Shown: one piece after another, positions 27,641 through 36,633 of the stretch | Layout of the letters: each line of letters starts with the position of its first letter | Position numbering within the stretch: position 1 is the first letter of the stretch | DNA from: Pontibacter russatus | GTDB lineage: Bacteria > Bacteroidota > Bacteroidia > Cytophagales > Hymenobacteraceae | DNA: 64,000 bases | Direction: 5' to 3' | Assembly: GCF_009931655.1 (NCBI RefSeq) | Contig: NZ_CP047984.1 | Span: 3,303,001 to 3,367,000 of the forward strand | Program-made: the position numbers and the translations under genes | The notes under the pieces: generated by a model | Database searches by the model: none | The model's input: the letters and a program-made list of their open reading frames with translations, nothing else | Told to the model about the DNA's origin: nothing

Positions 27641-28357
27641 TCAGTGTGCCCGTAGTTGTTTTACCAGTACGGCAAAGTCTTTCGGATATGGGGCCTCCAC
27701 TTTCACGGGCTCGCCGTTCAGCAGCAAAAAGCCGAGGTTAAACGAGTGCAGCGCGAAGCGTTTGATGAGCGGGAGCTCCTCTGTGTCCTGCTTCAGGTGG
27801 TAAGCTTTCTTGCGCTTCAGGCTGCTGAGGTACAGTTTCTCGCCCCCATATAGCTCATCATTCACAATGGGAGCCTTCAGGTAAGCGAGGTGTATCCGTA
27901 TCTGGTGCAGGCGACCCGTCACGGGCAGGCATTCCACCAAAGTGTGGCGGCTATAGTTCTCCAGGGTATTAAAGTAAGTTTCGGCGGACTTGCCCTGCGG
28001 CGACAGCTTGGCCACGCCTTTTGCGCTCGTGGCGATAGCCCGGTTCACCAGTTGCTCCTCGAATTTGTGGTTGCCCCACACCACGGCATGGTACACTTTA
28101 TATACCTCCCGCGCCTCGAACTGCATGGCCAGGTGCCGGTACGCGTCCGCATTCTTCGCGAAAGCCAGGCAGCCGGAGGTGTCTTTGTCCAGGCGGTGGC
28201 AGGCCTGCAGTTCCGGGTTGTGCTGGCGGGCGAGTTTGAGCAGGTTGGTGGTGTTGGGGGTGCGGTCCTCCAGCGTCGACAGGAAGGGCGGCTTGTTCAC
28301 AACGATGTAATCCTCGTTCTCAAATATAATCAGGTCCTCAAAAACCGGGTACTTCAT
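27641..28357 (-). CDS. RluA-family pseudouridine synthase
   Basis: This 238-residue enzyme isomerises uridines in rRNA or tRNA. The catalytic aspartate is in the family signature HRLDKDTSGCLAFAKN. Further conserved stretches are DYIVVNKPPFLSTLEDR, PVTGRLHQIRIHLAYLKAPIVNDELYGG and FALHSFNLGF. There is no S4 RNA-binding domain, so it belongs to the short S4-less branch of the RluA family; the target is not clear from sequence. It stands alone on the minus strand. Confidence 0.92.
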   Translation of the reverse strand: MKYPVFEDLIIFENEDYIVVNKPPFLSTLEDRTPNTTNLLKLARQHNPELQACHRLDKDTSGCLAFAKNADAYRHLAMQFEAREVYKVYHAVVWGNHKFEEQLVNRAIATSAKGVAKLSPQGKSAETYFNTLENYSRHTLVECLPVTGRLHQIRIHLAYLKAPIVNDELYGGEKLYLSSLKRKKAYHLKQDTEELPLIKRFALHSFNLGFLLLNGEPVKVEAPYPKDFAVLVKQLRAH

Positions 28358-28742
28358 GTGCTGCTATGCTTCGTTCGGGCACAGGCAACCGGGCTGCTGT
28401 GCATCCTGCAAAGGTACGTAATTTTGGTTGCTGATTGTCAGTTGGGGGATGTTGGTTGTTGATTGCTGGTTGTCAGTTGTAATTGCTAAATGGCTGCATT
28501 GTTAAATTGTTATATGGTTGAAGCCTCAGCTATATATGATATGGTAGTGACCAAGAAGTAATGCTATGCCCTCGTCCCGACAGTTGCCGAGACGAGGGCA
28601 GCCTCCGCTGTAACTTTAAATCAATATTACTTCTTTAACACTACCTATGATATATCCCGGTTAAACTGGGTATATAGTTTCTGAAGCGAAAGGAGCTGTA
28701 TATAGCTCTGCTTACCAACAACCATCAACCAACAATCAGCAA
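28358..28742. other. Non-coding region with two repeat families
   Basis: The 385 bases between the pseudouridine synthase and the histidine kinase hold no gene. They contain a -7-like TACCTTTG (28416-28409, minus), a TTGATTGCTGGTTGTCAG-type repeat (about 28430-28520), a MITE-like element (28543-28645), and the inverted copy of the first repeat ending at the kinase stop codon. Confidence 0.6.
28543..28645. repeat. MITE-like 103-base element
   Basis: Inverted ends of 20 bases (GGTAGTGACCAAGAAGTAAT and the complement of its right-hand partner) match at 17 of 20 positions. The centre holds a 10-base hairpin stem (TGCCCTCGTC / GACGAGGGCA). No coding capacity. Size and ends fit a non-autonomous transposable element. 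Confidence 0.65.
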
Positions 28743-28745
28743 TCA
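28705..28745 (-). repeat. Stop-codon-linked repeat, copy 2 (after the histidine kinase)
   Basis: On the minus strand the kinase stop TGA is directly continued as TGATTGCTGATTGTTGG and then GTTGATGGTTGTTGG. A partly matching copy in the opposite orientation lies near 28455-28480. Confidence 0.6.
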
Positions 28746-29780
28746 ATCCTTCGCCTTTTGCAGCTTGAAGCGGATGGTGGTGCCTTTGCCTATCTCGCTT
28801 TTCACGGAGATTAAGGAGCGGTGGGCCTCCACAATGTGCTTGCAGATGGAGAGCCCGAGGCCGGTGCTGGTGGTGTCGCGGGCGCGGCTTTTGTCCACGC
28901 GGTAGAAGCGCTCGAAGATGCGGTTGATGTGCTCCGGGGCAATGCCCCTGCCGTCGTCCTTCACAGTGATGGTGTACTTCTTACGGCCTTCGTTAAAACC
29001 CACCCAGATGTTGCCGCCTTTGCGGCCGTACTTGATGGCGTTGTCGAGGAGGTTGGTGAATACCTGGCGGATGCGGTTGGGGTCGGCGAAGAGCAGGATT
29101 TGCCCGTTAGGCGTGCAATCCAGGTGAAACGTGATTTCGTGCTGCGCGGCTTTCTGCTCCAGTTGTTCAAACACTTCCCGCACCAGCGGCACCGCATCAA
29201 AGTTGCGCTTCTGCATTTTCACCACGCCCTTCTCAAACTGCGAGATGCTGATCAGGTCCTGCACGAGCATGTCCAGGCTGTCCAGGCTCTTAGCTGCTTT
29301 CTGCAGGAACTTGTCGCGCACACCGGGGTCGTCCATGGCCCCGTCCAGCAGGGTGTGGATGAAGCCCTGGGCCGCGAAAATCGGCGTCTTCAGCTCGTGC
29401 GAGACATCGGCCAGGAACTCGCTGCGCATGGCCTGCATCTGCTTCAGCTCGTCAATCTCCTGCTGTTTCCGCTCGGCAATCAGGTATATGTCCTCCTTTA
29501 TCTTCCGGAGCGGGTCTGCGGTAAACGTGGATTTGCTCTCTACTTTCTTAAAATCCTGCCGCCTGAGCTTGTCCAGGCTCGAGTACACGTTCTTCACCTC
29601 CCGGAAAACCAGCGCCTCGTACGAGAAGTGCATCAGTATGAAGCAGCAGACGAACACCAGCACCAGCGCCACCAGCAGGCCCTGCGACGAAAAGTAACTG
29701 GCTAAAGCAAGAAAGGCGGTGAGCACAAAAGCTACCGCCAGGGAGGTGAAAATTGCAAGCGTACGCGAGTTGAAATTCAT
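28743..29780 (-). CDS. Sensor histidine kinase (PhoR/VicK type)
   Basis: The 345-residue kinase has two N-terminal membrane helices (about 8-30 and 35-52) with only a few residues between them, so it lacks a periplasmic sensor. A linker leads to the HisKA domain with the phospho-acceptor His128 in DVSHELKTP. The ATPase domain shows FTNLLDNAIKYG, KDDGRGI, FERFYRVDKSR and STGLGLSICKHIV. The partner response regulator is encoded 3 bases upstream. The signal is unknown. Its stop codon merges into a dispersed repeat. Confidence 0.95.
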   Translation of the reverse strand: MNFNSRTLAIFTSLAVAFVLTAFLALASYFSSQGLLVALVLVFVCCFILMHFSYEALVFREVKNVYSSLDKLRRQDFKKVESKSTFTADPLRKIKEDIYLIAERKQQEIDELKQMQAMRSEFLADVSHELKTPIFAAQGFIHTLLDGAMDDPGVRDKFLQKAAKSLDSLDMLVQDLISISQFEKGVVKMQKRNFDAVPLVREVFEQLEQKAAQHEITFHLDCTPNGQILLFADPNRIRQVFTNLLDNAIKYGRKGGNIWVGFNEGRKKYTITVKDDGRGIAPEHINRIFERFYRVDKSRARDTTSTGLGLSICKHIVEAHRSLISVKSEIGKGTTIRFKLQKAKD

Positions 29781-29783
29781 GCA

Positions 29784-30473
29784 CTAGTCATTGTTGAACT
29801 TGTAGCCGACGCCCTTGATGGTTTTGATGTTTTCCTCCCCGATTTTCTCCCGCACTTTCCGCACATGCACATCCACGGTCCGGGCAATCACATACACATC
29901 AGTGCCCCACACGTTGTTGAGGAGCTCTTCGCGGCTGAACACCTTATTGGGCGTGGCCGCCAGAAACGACAGCAGCTCGAACTCTTTTTTAGGGAGCGTG
30001 ATTTTGGTGTCGCCCTTGTACACCGTGAAGCTGGTGCGGTCTATGCGCAGGTCGCCTACTTCTATTACTTTGTTTTCCTCCTCCTGTTGCGCGTCGCGGC
30101 GGGCAAAGGCGGCCAGCCGGCTCAGCAGCGCCCGGGGTTTGATGGGTTTGGTGATGAAGTCGTCGGCGCCGGCCTCGAAGGCGGCCACTTCGGAGAACTC
30201 TTCGGAGCGGGCGGTCAGGAAGATGATGTGCGTGTTGCGGAACTCCTCCAGCTCGCGCAACTGGCGGCAGGCGGCGATGCCGTCCAGCACGGGCATCATC
30301 ACGTCCATCAGGATAATGTCAGGCTTCACGGCCTTCGCGACTTCGAGGGCTATGCTGCCGTTTCCGGCCTCCGATACCTCGTACCCTTCGCGTGTCAGGT
30401 TGTACTGTAGCATCTCCACGATGTCCGGGTCATCGTCCACTACCAATATCTTGTAATTTGTTGCGGTTTGCAC
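29784..30473 (-). CDS. Response regulator, OmpR/PhoB family
   Basis: The 229-residue regulator has a receiver domain with the phospho-acceptor Asp57 (DIILMDVMMP), the acidic pocket VVDDDPD and Lys in FITKPIKPRALL. The C-terminal winged helix reads FELLSFLAATPNKVFSREELLNNVWG...RTVDVHVRKVREKIG. It is translated 3 bases ahead of its kinase and probably transcribed with it. The targets are unknown. No clear promoter is visible in the upstream gap. Confidence 0.95.
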   Translation of the reverse strand: MQTATNYKILVVDDDPDIVEMLQYNLTREGYEVSEAGNGSIALEVAKAVKPDIILMDVMMPVLDGIAACRQLRELEEFRNTHIIFLTARSEEFSEVAAFEAGADDFITKPIKPRALLSRLAAFARRDAQQEEENKVIEVGDLRIDRTSFTVYKGDTKITLPKKEFELLSFLAATPNKVFSREELLNNVWGTDVYVIARTVDVHVRKVREKIGEENIKTIKGVGYKFNND

Positions 30474-30732
30474 GATACAATAACATTAGCGTTTATTAAC
30501 CTGGAGCCAGGCAGCCTGCAGAAAAAATGCTTTTCCAAAATGCCGGGCAGCTTTGTGGCTTTTCCTGGTTCCTGATGTAAAGGTATCACTCCTCCCCGCA
30601 ATAAAACATCTGTTAATTAAATCATAATATTTTGTTAACACGGACACCCGGGGCTTCTCACGCAGCTTATATATAATTTCCGGTTTGGCCATATAGCTAT
30701 ATATAACCCCCGCGTTCTGACGCTGCCATATG
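30474..30732. other. AT-rich intergenic region upstream of the response regulator
   Basis: Nothing gene-like is present. TATATA occurs near 30667 and 30697. This must contain the promoter of the two-component operon, but no TAnnTTTG box in the right place was found. Confidence 0.4.
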
Positions 30733-30783
30733 GCGCGCAACTAAAAAGAGCCGACTGCATGCCGGCTCTTTTTAGTTGCGCGC
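30733..30783 (-). terminator. Terminator overlapping the DUF3108 stop codon
   Basis: A 21-base perfect stem (30733-30753 and 30763-30783) with a 9-base loop includes the stop codon and last three codons of the DUF3108 gene. Its T5 tract lies inside the stem. It looks like an intrinsic terminator fused to the coding end. Confidence 0.8.
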
Positions 30784-31584
30784 TATCAGCGCCGTTTTGT
30801 GTTTCAGGTTTTTGTACTCATAGAGGTTGACGCTTACGGTGCCCACGAACATTTCGGCCTGTATCAGCACGGGTATTTTGTTCTTGTCGTCGGAGAGGTA
30901 CAGGGTGATAGCGTCCTTGCCGTCAAAAAGCTTGTTGGCGGGCATCCGGGGCACCAGCTTGATGGCGCGTATATCCCCGGCCTTGGTGCTCACCACCTCG
31001 CGGCCCTTGTAAGTCACCTGCATGTCGAAGGCCTCCTCGTCGAAAAAGCCCTGCACGTGTATCTTGTCGCCCACGCGCATCTTGTCGTAGTCGAAGGTGC
31101 GGAGGTAGTAGAAGCCGCTCACGATGTCCTGGGCGTTGTCCGGAATCTTGTAATTCCCTGTTTCTTTTGCCTTGTGCTTTTTCTTCTTCTCTACGAACGC
31201 GGTGTTTTGGTAATGGTTAAAGTCCACGGTCTCCCGCTTGCGGTAGTTGCCCTCCTCTATGTTACGGAACGAGCGTTGCGGCACGATGGCAGCCGTGTCT
31301 ATATAGGATTGCCAGGTGTCGCGTATCCGGATGAAGAGGTCGAAAGAGCTGTTGGTTTTGCCGGTAACGGTGGCGCGGTAGCAGGGTCTGTCATTGACAT
31401 GGTGCAGGGTGGGAGCTATGTCAATCACGGCCTCGGCTGCCGTTATGGGGCCATAATGCACCTTATACTTCAGTAATTCACCCGAAGAAAAACTTTCGTT
31501 GGGGATGGTGCGCATCCGGTCTTTCGCGGCAAAGCCAAACAGTATCAGGGTAAGTAGCAGGAGCCCAGGGAAAAACTTTTTCAT
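30772..31584 (-). CDS. DUF3108-like exported protein
   Basis: The 270-residue protein has a signal peptide (MKKFFPGLLLLTLILFGFAA) and matches the DUF3108 pattern: FSSGELLKYKVHYGPITAAEAVIDI, then RIRDTWQSYIDTAAIVPQRSFRNIEEGNY, a Lys-rich stretch, PDNAQDIVSGFYYLRT, and the beta-rich LYLSDDKNKIPVLIQAEMFVGTVSVNLYEYK. The family is periplasmic and of unknown function. The fold is likely beta-rich and may bind a lipid or polymer, which is inference. The gene is separated from recA by the recA terminator. Confidence 0.82.
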   Translation of the reverse strand: MKKFFPGLLLLTLILFGFAAKDRMRTIPNESFSSGELLKYKVHYGPITAAEAVIDIAPTLHHVNDRPCYRATVTGKTNSSFDLFIRIRDTWQSYIDTAAIVPQRSFRNIEEGNYRKRETVDFNHYQNTAFVEKKKKHKAKETGNYKIPDNAQDIVSGFYYLRTFDYDKMRVGDKIHVQGFFDEEAFDMQVTYKGREVVSTKAGDIRAIKLVPRMPANKLFDGKDAITLYLSDDKNKIPVLIQAEMFVGTVSVNLYEYKNLKHKTALIARN

Positions 31585-31704
31585 AAGTGCCTTCAGTTTC
31601 GGATTAGCCTTTGTCTATCCGTATTTCATTCAAGTTTTGTACCAACTGTGCCTCGTTGGCTTAAGTTAAACATACTTTAGCTGCCGATCAATTCAAAACT
31701 ACAT

Positions 31705-31733
31705 AAAAAAAGGCGCTGTATAGATACAACGCC
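31705..31733 (-). terminator. recA terminator
   Basis: On the minus strand GGCGTTGTA, a TCTA loop and TACAGCGCC (one wobble pair) are followed by a run of T residues. It lies 37 bases after the recA stop. Confidence 0.85.
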
Positions 31734-31769
31734 CTTCTCAGGATACTATTTCAGGTCAGGAAATAATGT

Positions 31770-32822
31770 TCATTCGGCTTCTGCGGCGGCGGCAGAGTCG
31801 TCCAGCGCGGCGGCCACTTTCTCAGGCTCGCCCTTTACAATGGCCCTGATCTTTTCTTCGATCTCTTCCATCAGTTCCGGGTTGTCGAGCAGGATCTGCT
31901 TCACGCCGTCGCGGCCCTGGCCCAGCCTGTTGCCGTCGTAAGAGAACCAAGAGCCGGACTTCTGCACGATGTTCAGGTCCACGCCCAGGTCCAGTATCTC
32001 GCCTACTTTGGAGATGCCCTCGCCGTACATGATGTCGAACTCCACCACTTTAAACGGAGGCGCTACCTTGTTCTTCACCACTTTCACGCGGGTGCGGTTA
32101 CCGGTAATGTTGTCGGCGCTCTCCTTGATCTGGCCGATGCGGCGGATATCGAGGCGCACGGAGGCGTAGAACTTCAGAGCGTTACCGCCTGTGGTTGTCT
32201 CCGGGTTGCCGAACATCACCCCGATCTTCTCGCGCAGCTGGTTGATGAAGATACAGGTACAGCCGGTTTTGTTGATGGTGCCCGTGAGCTTGCGCAGCGC
32301 CTGCGACATGAGGCGGGCCTGCAGACCCATCTTGCTGTCGCCCATGTCGCCTTCCAGTTCACCTTTCGGCACCAGGGCGGCCACAGAGTCAATCACGATG
32401 ATATCGATGGCACCTGAGCGGATGAGGTGGTCTGCTATCTCCAGGGCCTGCTCGCCGTTGTCAGGCTGGGAGATCAGGAGGTTGTCTATGTCAATGCCGA
32501 GTTTCTGGGCATAGGTCTTGTCGAAGGCATGCTCCGCGTCGATGAACGCCGCCAGGCCGCCTTTCTTCTGTGCCTCGGCAATGCAGTGCATGGTAAGCGT
32601 GGTTTTACCGGAAGACTCCGGCCCATATATCTCCACGACGCGGCCACGTGGCAAGCCGCCGATACCCAAAGCGATATCAAGCCCAAGCGAGCCGGTAGAT
32701 ATGGCAGGTATGTCTTCCACCTTGTTGTCGCTCAACCGCATCACGGTTCCCTTGCCGTAGGTCTTGTCGAGCTTGTCCATGGTCAGCTGTAGCGCTTTAA
32801 GTTTTTCGTTGCTTACACTCAT
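31770..32822 (-). CDS. recA: Recombinase RecA
   Basis: RecA coats single-stranded DNA, drives strand exchange and triggers LexA-type cleavage. The 350-residue protein has Walker A in [14 protein letters not shown], the MAW-like [11 protein letters not shown] lead-in, Walker [14 protein letters not shown], loop L1 [15 protein letters not shown] and L2 [22 protein letters not shown]. The acidic C-terminal tail ([10 protein letters not shown]) is normal. RecA is not beside recX here; recX lies at 59.5-60.0 kb. I found no SOS box in the upstream region. Confidence 0.99.
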   Translation of the reverse strand: MSVSNEKLKALQLTMDKLDKTYGKGTVMRLSDNKVEDIPAISTGSLGLDIALGIGGLPRGRVVEIYGPESSGKTTLTMHCIAEAQKKGGLAAFIDAEHAFDKTYAQKLGIDIDNLLISQPDNGEQALEIADHLIRSGAIDIIVIDSVAALVPKGELEGDMGDSKMGLQARLMSQALRKLTGTINKTGCTCIFINQLREKIGVMFGNPETTTGGNALKFYASVRLDIRRIGQIKESADNITGNRTRVKVVKNKVAPPFKVVEFDIMYGEGISKVGEILDLGVDLNIVQKSGSWFSYDGNRLGQGRDGVKQILLDNPELMEEIEEKIRAIVKGEPEKVAAALDDSAAAAEAE

Positions 32823-32982
32823 GTGGTTTTCTTATTTAGCTTTATATTGAAGGTGAAATTACTACTTTCGGAGCCAACTTGCAAAAAAGCTGACAGGAAT
32901 TTTGCTAATTATTTTAGCTGGTTAACGCCGCTTGTTTACAACAACCATCCATAGCTTTTTGTGCCATACTTTCTGCTTTTTT

Positions 32983-34134
32983 ATGGGTATTGCCAGACTT
33001 TTATTTCTATGTTTTCTGTTGATATATAGCTTCTTTGCGCAAGCCCAGCTAAATAACGCTGCGCTGCGCCAGAAGGTGCCTGTAGAAGCCGGAAATGCTA
33101 ATGAAATTAGAGTTGGTATATATGCTTTTGGCTTCTCCAAGAACAACGAATACTTCAATAAGATTGCCGACGGCTACACCCTATTCGGCTATCACCTCAA
33201 CCCGAAACTTATCTATTACCCGGCCCCGTTTGTGCGCCTGGAGGCGGGCGTTTTGCTGTGGAAGGACTTCGGCAGCAGCGGCTACCGGGATATAGCACCC
33301 ACCTTTACCGCCAAAATTCAGAGGGAGAACTGGGCGCTGCTGTTCGGGACGCTGGAGGGAAACCTGAACCACGGCTATATAGAGCCGCTGTACGATTTCG
33401 AGCGCGTGATCACGAACCGGCTGGAAAATGGCCTGCAATACCGACTCCACACGCACGCGGTGGCGCTCGATGCCTGGCTCGACTGGAACCACATGCTGTA
33501 CAGGGGGGAGGATGACCAGGAGAGGATAAACGGTGGGGCCGCGCTGAACTTCTTGCTGCTGGAGCGGCAGGGCCGGAAGAACTTGGATGACTCGCTGCGG
33601 CTGTCTCTGCCCGTGCAGTTCACGGCCCAGCACAAGGGCGGCCAGATAGACGCCTCCGACCTGCCGCTCACCACGCTGGCAAATGCGGCCATCGGCTTTG
33701 AACTGGAAAAGGCATATAACCGGAAAGTCCTGCGCCGGCTCTATACCAGTAATTATATAGTGGGCTTCAGGGACTTCTCGAATGATTACCAGCTGCCTTA
33801 CCGGCAGGGGCAGGGTATATATTTGAATATTGGCGCCGATACGAAGTACCAGGATGTGCTGCTGAGCTACTGGCAGGGCGACGGCTATATATCTGATTTG
33901 GGAGGGAGGCTCTACCAGTCGGCGTCCAGCACCTACAAGTACCCGGATTACCTGCAGGAGGAGCGGCGGCTCCTGATCCTGCGCCTGATGAAGGACATTG
34001 AGATTCTCGCAAACCTCCGCCTGACGCTGCGCCTGGAGCCCGTTCTGGACCTCGACCACCCGAAGCTGGAGTTCTCCAACGCCTTCTACCTTACCTTCGA
34101 CACGGAGTTTTTTGTGGCCAGGCCACGGAAGTAG
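32983..34134 (+). CDS. Putative outer-membrane beta-barrel protein (383 residues)
   Basis: The product has a strong signal peptide (MGIARLLFLCFLLIYSFFAQAQ) and then many short amphipathic beta strands (FVRLEAGVLLWKDF, WALLFGTLEGNLNHGYIEPLY, GLQYRLHTHAVALDAWLDWNHML, LSLPVQFTAQHKGG), the look of an outer-membrane barrel. The last residues (AFYLTFDTEFFVARPRK) are beta-like but do not end in Phe. No known family is recognised. ATG 32983 is preferred over a TTG at 32932 because the signal peptide begins there. It is divergent from recA. Confidence 0.72.
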   Translation: MGIARLLFLCFLLIYSFFAQAQLNNAALRQKVPVEAGNANEIRVGIYAFGFSKNNEYFNKIADGYTLFGYHLNPKLIYYPAPFVRLEAGVLLWKDFGSSGYRDIAPTFTAKIQRENWALLFGTLEGNLNHGYIEPLYDFERVITNRLENGLQYRLHTHAVALDAWLDWNHMLYRGEDDQERINGGAALNFLLLERQGRKNLDDSLRLSLPVQFTAQHKGGQIDASDLPLTTLANAAIGFELEKAYNRKVLRRLYTSNYIVGFRDFSNDYQLPYRQGQGIYLNIGADTKYQDVLLSYWQGDGYISDLGGRLYQSASSTYKYPDYLQEERRLLILRLMKDIEILANLRLTLRLEPVLDLDHPKLEFSNAFYLTFDTEFFVARPRK

Positions 34135-34187
34135 CGGCAGGCTATATGTAAATTACGCTGCGCCACATTATACCCGTTCATATATGG

Positions 34188-34817
34188 CTACACCATAGCC
34201 TCAGAATCAGCTTTGGTCTGCTGCTGCGTCCGCTCAAAATCCTGGCGCGTGATGCCGTAGTAGCTCAGGTCCAGCAGCTCGTCTGAGTCTGCGCCGCGGT
34301 AGTCGTTGCGGAACACGCCCTCTTTCAGGAAGCCGCTGTCTTCAGATAGCTTTCCGTAGGTTTGGTTCGCGTTGGTGCAGCGCATATATACCTTGTTCAT
34401 CTTCAGCGACCCGAAGGCGAACCGGAGCGCTGCTTGCAGGGCTTCTTTGGCTAAGTCCCGGCTGGCGGGCCACTCGGTGAAATAGAGCGCCACTTCAGCC
34501 TTTGGGATGGTTCGGTCCAGGTTCTTCAGGGCGATGCTGCCTATATAGGTGTTGCCCGTTTTCTGCCACACCCCGAAGTCGAAGGTGCGGCGGTTGTCCC
34601 ACTCGGTGCGCAGCTGGCGCACCTGCACCCGCGCGTCCTCCAGGGCCCGCACCCGTGCCAGCCGGTCCGCAAACGCAGGGTTCAGGTAATTGGTGTTCTC
34701 CTTCAGCAGGCGCATAAAATCGCTCTCGTCGCCTTCCTGGTAGGGCCTGAGCGTGAGGTGCTCTGTGTCCAGTTGTTCCTCAAGGGCGCTTGATGAAGTG
34801 TTGTATAGAAAGTTCAT
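34188..34817 (-). CDS. GNAT-family N-acetyltransferase (RimJ/RimL type)
   Basis: This 209-residue protein shows the RimJ/RimL pattern: TEHLTLRPYQEGDESDFMRLL, a central TYIGSIALKNLDRTIPKAEVALYFTEWP strand pair, an acetyl-CoA loop ASRDLAKEALQAALRFAF, and MNKVYMRCTNANQTYGKLSEDSGFLKEGVFR. The Q/RxxGxG loop is weak (ASRDLAKEA replaces it), so acetyl-CoA binding is plausible but not certain. It shares the fold with the acetyltransferase at 2074 but is not a close copy. Confidence 0.82.
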   Translation of the reverse strand: MNFLYNTSSSALEEQLDTEHLTLRPYQEGDESDFMRLLKENTNYLNPAFADRLARVRALEDARVQVRQLRTEWDNRRTFDFGVWQKTGNTYIGSIALKNLDRTIPKAEVALYFTEWPASRDLAKEALQAALRFAFGSLKMNKVYMRCTNANQTYGKLSEDSGFLKEGVFRNDYRGADSDELLDLSYYGITRQDFERTQQQTKADSEAMV

Positions 34818-35016
34818 AAGCTGCTTGTTTTAAGGGTTGAGGTGTAGTTTATATATAAGCTATGTGTACCTGTGGTGGGTGCTGTAGTCTAGCATACGTG
34901 AACGAACCGGAAATGTATTTGGGCCCGCAACAGCGGTGCGTATTAACTGCGGGGGGCTTTTGCCGTTAGTACAAGTTACCTGAGCACCAAAATAACCTAT
35001 TAAAACCGAAAACAAC

Positions 35017-35879
35017 ATGGGAAACAGACTTGAAGGAAAAGTAGCCATCGTGACGGGCGGAGGATCCGGTATCGGCGAGGCCATCGCAAAGAAATTCGCC
35101 CAGGAGGGGGCCAGCGTGGTGGTGGCCGGACTGCCGGAAGACCCGGTGGAAGACGTGGCAAAAAGCATACAAGAGGGGGAGGCACGGCCATCGCCTTCGC
35201 CGGAGACCTGTCGGTGCTGGCAGTTGCAAACAGTTGCGTGGAACTGGCGGTGAAGCAGTACGGAAAGCTGGATGTCCTGATAAACAATGCCGGCACGTTC
35301 CCGGAAACGAACATGCTGCCCGACTTTTCGGAGGAGGCATTCGATTACCTGCTGAAGAACAACATCAAAACCACGTTCGCCATGAGCAAGGCGGCGCTGC
35401 CGGAACTGCAGAAAACAAAGGGTAACGTCGTGACGGCCGGTTCCGAGTCCGGTATACTCGGCATCGCCCAAAATGCACCGTATGGGGGCACCAAGGGCTT
35501 TAACCACGCCTTTGCAAAAGGGCTGGCGGCAGAGCAGGCGCAGACTGGCGTGCGCTCTAACATCGTGGCGCCCGGCCCCATCGACACCGGCTGGACGCAC
35601 AAGGAAACCGGCCCGATGGACAGCAAAATGGAGCAGATGGTGACGCAGGGCACGCTGATGGGGCGCAGGGGCACGCCGGAGGAAGTGGCCAACGTATACC
35701 TGTTCCTGGCCTCAGACGAGTCTTCTTATGTGACAGGGGCCGTTTACCCAGTGGATGGCGGCACGCTCATCGCCAAAGGCCCCGCCGGAGACCAGGCCGC
35801 CTCCAGCATGAAGAAACAGCCGGAAAGCGACCTCAACCTCGAACACTCAAAGGACAGCCACACCTCCATGCGGAAGTAA
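35017..35879 (+). pseudogene. SDR-family oxidoreductase, frameshifted at a G run
   Basis: The region encodes a short-chain dehydrogenase in two frames. The first part (35017 to about 35178) carries the cofactor motif [19 protein letters not shown]. The second, from about 35178 to the stop at 35879, carries NNAGTFPE, the catalytic YxxxK as YGGTKG, and GRRGTPEEVANVYLFLASDESSYVTGAVYPVDGG. Adding one G to the run of five at 35175-35179 restores a continuous protein of about 287 residues that reads [12 protein letters not shown] across the junction. Either the gene is newly inactivated or a homopolymer was miscalled. The tail after the SDR core is hydrophilic and unusual. Confidence 0.85.
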
Positions 35880-35895
35880 AGTGACCTGTTACGAA

Positions 35896-35929
35896 ACAGC
35901 CGCTGCCCTTATCCAAAGGCAGCGGCTGT
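35896..35929. terminator. Hairpin between the SDR gene and a converging gene
   Basis: A perfect 12-base stem (ACAGCCGCTGCC / GGCAGCGGCTGT) with a 10-base loop lies between converging genes. No T tract follows on the plus strand and only three T on the minus strand, so it is a weak terminator candidate. Confidence 0.5.
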
Positions 35930-35961
35930 AATCCATATATGGCAACTGGGGCCGTGCAGAT

Positions 35962-36390
35962 TTAGGCGTTGAGGTATGGGTAGTTGAAGTGTTTCGGGCT
36001 GTGCAGCTGTTGCTGGGCCGCCATCACTTCCAGCGTGTGGGCTGTCTCCTTGAAGTACTCCAGCCGGCGATATAGCATCTCTTTCTGCAGCACCACGCCT
36101 GTGGCGGTTCTCATGTAGGCTTTCTTGTCTTCCAGCACATGGTGCACCACGTCGTTTACCTGCGCCTCGTTTTGCAGGTACCACTGTTGGAAATCCTCCA
36201 CGCGCTTCGCCCCCGGCGTGTCCGAGCTGAAATCCAGCCCGTGCAGGCGCAGCACATCGGCCAGCAGGTTTACCTCCAGCGGAATAGAGGTGTTGTAAGG
36301 CATCGTGCCCGTTTGCAGGCCGCTGTTGAGAATGCCGACCACAGTGGCCAGGTTTTCTTTAAAATGAAGGAATAAAGCAGCCGCTTCCAT
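35962..36390 (-). CDS. Hypothetical protein, 142 residues
   Basis: No known family is recognised. The protein looks alpha-helical (EAAALFLHFKENLATVVGILNSG, then RVEDFQQWYLQNEAQVNDVVHHVLEDKKAYMRTATGVVLQKEMLYRRLEYFKETAHTLEVMAAQQQ), possibly a four-helix bundle. ATG 36390 is chosen over an upstream start at 36438 because a well-formed promoter lies between 36428 and 36457 and would remove the longer leader. It converges with the SDR gene. Confidence 0.65.
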   Translation of the reverse strand: MEAAALFLHFKENLATVVGILNSGLQTGTMPYNTSIPLEVNLLADVLRLHGLDFSSDTPGAKRVEDFQQWYLQNEAQVNDVVHHVLEDKKAYMRTATGVVLQKEMLYRRLEYFKETAHTLEVMAAQQQLHSPKHFNYPYLNA

Positions 36391-36427
36391 ATATAAAAAG
36401 GGGTAGGGTGATATATAGATTCCGGTG

Positions 36428-36457
36428 CAAAAGTACACCGATTTAGGTTACAAGCAA
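36428..36457 (-). promoter_or_regulatory. Promoter of the 142-residue gene
   Basis: On the minus strand TTG (36457-36455), 19 bases and TACTTTTG (36435-36428) match the -33/-7 consensus. Transcription would start near 36424, giving a leader of about 34 bases. Confidence 0.65.
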
Positions 36458-36480
36458 TGTACCGTGGGGAAAGGCTGGAT

Positions 36481-36510
36481 TGCTGATTGCTGGTTGTTGA
36501 TTGATTAAGC
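36481..36510. repeat. TTGATTGCTGG-type repeat copy
   Basis: TGCTGATTGCTGGTTGTTGATTGATT is another member of the repeat family, here lying in mid-intergenic sequence between the 142-residue gene and moxR rather than at a stop codon. Confidence 0.55.
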
Positions 36511-36633
36511 AGTGATGTGTAGAATACTTTTCCACTTCTGAAATTGTATGTCCCGGATATATAAATCATATATAACCGAAGCCCTACATATAGAAGTTCA
36601 AGCGTATAACCCTATAACCATTTAGCAACCAGC

